This document shows, piece by piece, positions 15,925 to 17,315 of a DNA stretch of 17,315 bases. Position 1 is the first letter of the stretch. Each line of letters starts with the position of its first letter. The DNA is from Candidatus Iainarchaeum sp. (GTDB lineage Archaea; Iainarchaeota; Iainarchaeia; JAADDC01), in assembly GCA_015520865.1 (NCBI GenBank), contig WAPE01000115.1:1-17315 (forward strand), written 5' to 3'. Position numbers and translations under genes: made by a program. The notes under the pieces are model-generated. The model was not told the origin of the DNA. It made no database searches and saw only the letters and a program-made list of their open reading frames with translations.

Positions 15925-15930
15925 TATGAT
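15918..15930 (+). promoter_or_regulatory. Possible TATA box of the flippase gene
   Basis: TTATATAATATGA overlaps the stop codon of the preceding gene and is centred about 29 bp before the GTG at 15952. That GTG has no ribosome-binding site, so a separate leaderless transcript is plausible. Read-through from the upstream operon is also possible. Confidence 0.35.
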
Positions 15931-15951
15931 GTATTTTATTTTTCTTCTTTT

Positions 15952-17315
15952 GTGGAGGCCCCTCATTACTACGCTAAGATTGCGAAAGGTACGTTAGTCG
16001 TTTTTGTGGTGAGCGTTTTACTGGCGCTCTCTACCTTCATTCTTAATGTTGCTGTACTTAGAATTTTTCCGAAGGAAGATACTGGAATATTTTTTGCGGT
16101 TTTCAGCTTTGCCTCTACGGGCGCATTTCTCTTAATGGGTGGGATACCTTCTATTCTCCCCCGTTATAGAAGCAAGAGTTACCTTGAAGCTTTTCTTTCT
16201 TTTGCTTTACGAAATGCGATCTTTTTCGGCTTTGTAGGATCAATGGTAATATTAATATTTTTCCGTATGTTTTTGGAGGCATTTCTGTTTTTTGCATTGG
16301 TAATTTTCTTTACTTTGAGAAGTGCGGTTATTCAAGCAGATAGAGCTCGTTTGTCGTACAAAATCAAAATTTGGGCTGATGGATCTCACTCCCTTCTCTT
16401 GTTTTTGTCGGTACCAATCCTTGTACTCTTTAGAAGCAAACTAATTTTTTACATTTATTTAGTGCTGTCTTCTGCTTTATCAGCTATAATTGCTCTCCGA
16501 AAAAGTGGTCTCCGTGTACACCTTACTCTACTTTTAACTGAACGAGAAATGGAATTGTGGCAAGAATCACGTCTTTACTTTGCTTCCACTGTTGTGGGGC
16601 GACTTCGGTCAATGGAAAACGGGTGGGCTGCTATTATAGTTGGTCCTGTTCAAACAGCTGTCTACGCAGCCTCGAGGACCTTTTCTTCTCTGTTTGGTGT
16701 GGTTCTCGGTTCGGCAGTTTTCATATTTTTTCCTGTTATTACCGAGGTTATACGGTTCTCAAGGAAAGAAGCGTCAAACCTTTATAGACTTATCACTAAG
16801 TGGATAGCCTTCGTAGTTACCCCTCCTCTTGCCATCGCACTTTACAAACCGGATCTAGTTCTTTCGATTCTTTATAGAAACAAATTTAGTGGTAGTGGAA
16901 ACATACTCAGGATACTAAGTCTCGGATCCTATTTTAATGCTGTATTTGGTGCTAATGGGGCTACTGTTGCTGCTCTTAACGGAAAAAGAGAATTTTTTAT
17001 CGCAAACCTTCTTTCACTTTTGTCTTTCCTGTTTATTTCCTTCTTATTTAGGGGTCTAGGTGCTTTTGGTATTGCTATTGCCTCTTTCTTTTCGATAGTT
17101 TCCCAGAACATAATTTACACGTGGTATCTATATAGATCTGGTGTCCATATCCTCGATTGGAGGTACTTTGTACCCCTGTTACTATCGATCGGCATTTTTG
17201 GTTTACTTGATGAAATAAAAGTTTCTTCATTTCTAAAATGTACAATTTACCTACTTATTTACCTTTTTATTATTCCCTTTATTTTTGAGAAAGAAGATCT
17301 CTCTCTTTTGAGGAA
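15952..17315 (+). CDS. Wzx/RfbX-type polysaccharide flippase (3' end beyond window)
   Basis: An uninterrupted frame of 454 codons runs from GTG 15952 to the window end, so the C-terminus is missing. The protein begins MEAPHYYAKIAKGTLVVFVV and is made mostly of membrane helices (about a dozen) joined by short basic loops. Features such as MGGIPSILPRYRSKSYLEAF after the second helix and the later SLGSYFNAVFGANGATVAALNGK are typical of the MOP superfamily polysaccharide (PST/Wzx) transporters that turn lipid-linked glycans across the membrane. Upstream the frame is closed by the preceding stop (15922-15924) with no other start codon between. The gene is visibly AT-richer than its neighbours and T-rich at third positions, common in exchanged glycan loci. 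The lipid-linked substrate is unknown. Confidence 0.88.
   Translation, partial: MEAPHYYAKIAKGTLVVFVVSVLLALSTFILNVAVLRIFPKEDTGIFFAVFSFASTGAFLLMGGIPSILPRYRSKSYLEAFLSFALRNAIFFGFVGSMVILIFFRMFLEAFLFFALVIFFTLRSAVIQADRARLSYKIKIWADGSHSLLLFLSVPILVLFRSKLIFYIYLVLSSALSAIIALRKSGLRVHLTLLLTEREMELWQESRLYFASTVVGRLRSMENGWAAIIVGPVQTAVYAASRTFSSLFGVVLGSAVFIFFPVITEVIRFSRKEASNLYRLITKWIAFVVTPPLAIALYKPDLVLSILYRNKFSGSGNILRILSLGSYFNAVFGANGATVAALNGKREFFIANLLSLLSFLFISFLFRGLGAFGIAIASFFSIVSQNIIYTWYLYRSGVHILDWRYFVPLLLSIGIFGLLDEIKVSSFLKCTIYLLIYLFIIPFIFEKEDLSLLR

Noticed and set aside
16557..17111. Short frames 16557-16787 (plus) and 16929-17111 (minus) as separate small genes
   Set aside because: Both fall within the continuous flippase frame that runs from 15952 to the end of the window.

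Overview
The window comes from an archaeon, most likely a thermophile. The 16S rRNA gene carries an exact copy of the archaeal 915 signature, its precursor is flanked by a bulge-helix-bulge processing stem, and the protein set includes an RFC large subunit, class III (archaellin/pilin-type) signal peptides, an archaeal-type Ygr210/YchF GTPase and an ALG7-like glycosyltransferase. The rRNA is clearly GC-rich (one sampled 60-nt line is about 68% G+C) while sampled protein genes are nearer 45-50%, the usual sign of growth at high temperature. The 16S gene has no tRNA-Ala or 23S gene after it, and several of its normally conserved positions are changed. Together these suggest a divergent lineage, perhaps DPANN, but I cannot name the phylum from sequence alone.

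Layout. (1) 1-143: start of an unrecognised gene on the minus strand. (2) 228-1916: a stand-alone minus-strand 16S unit, with the processing stem formed by 228-260 and 1884-1916. (3) 2019-2092: a divergent control region with a perfect 12-bp inverted repeat between the 16S promoter and (4) 2113-4224, a 703-residue helical protein of no family I recognise. (5) 4247-4756: a minus-strand MJ0936/YfcE-type phosphodiesterase. (6) 4799-7753: a plus-strand surface operon with a large pilin-anchored, multi-domain, cysteine-rich protein and a small membrane-anchored cysteine protein. (7) 10353-7750: a tightly overlapping minus-strand operon of three small exported or anchored proteins, the first with a textbook class III signal peptide, ending in the YchF-type GTPase. 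(8) 10391-12616: RFC large subunit, then a UDP-sugar:polyprenyl-phosphate sugar-1-phosphate transferase. (9) 12661-15924: ribbon-helix-helix regulator, APS kinase, ATP sulfurylase and an alkaline-phosphatase-superfamily enzyme. (10) 15952-17315: a Wzx/RfbX-type flippase that runs off the end of the window.

How the genes may fit together. Blocks 8-10 look like the edge of a surface-glycan locus: a lipid-linked sugar initiator, an ATP sulfurylase/APS kinase pair that makes PAPS with no sulfate-reduction gene in view, an AP-superfamily hydrolase and a glycan flippase. I infer activated sulfate for a sulfated surface glycan. The small ribbon-helix-helix protein sits behind an 11-bp perfect inverted repeat that overlaps its own TATA box, so it is a likely autorepressor of the PAPS genes. 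The N-X-S/T-rich surface protein in block 6 would be a natural glycan acceptor.

Initiation follows a pattern. Genes that open transcription units usually start, often with GTG, about 23-29 bp after a TATA box, so their mRNAs are probably leaderless. Most genes inside operons have GGTG/GGAGG-type ribosome-binding sites and short overlaps.
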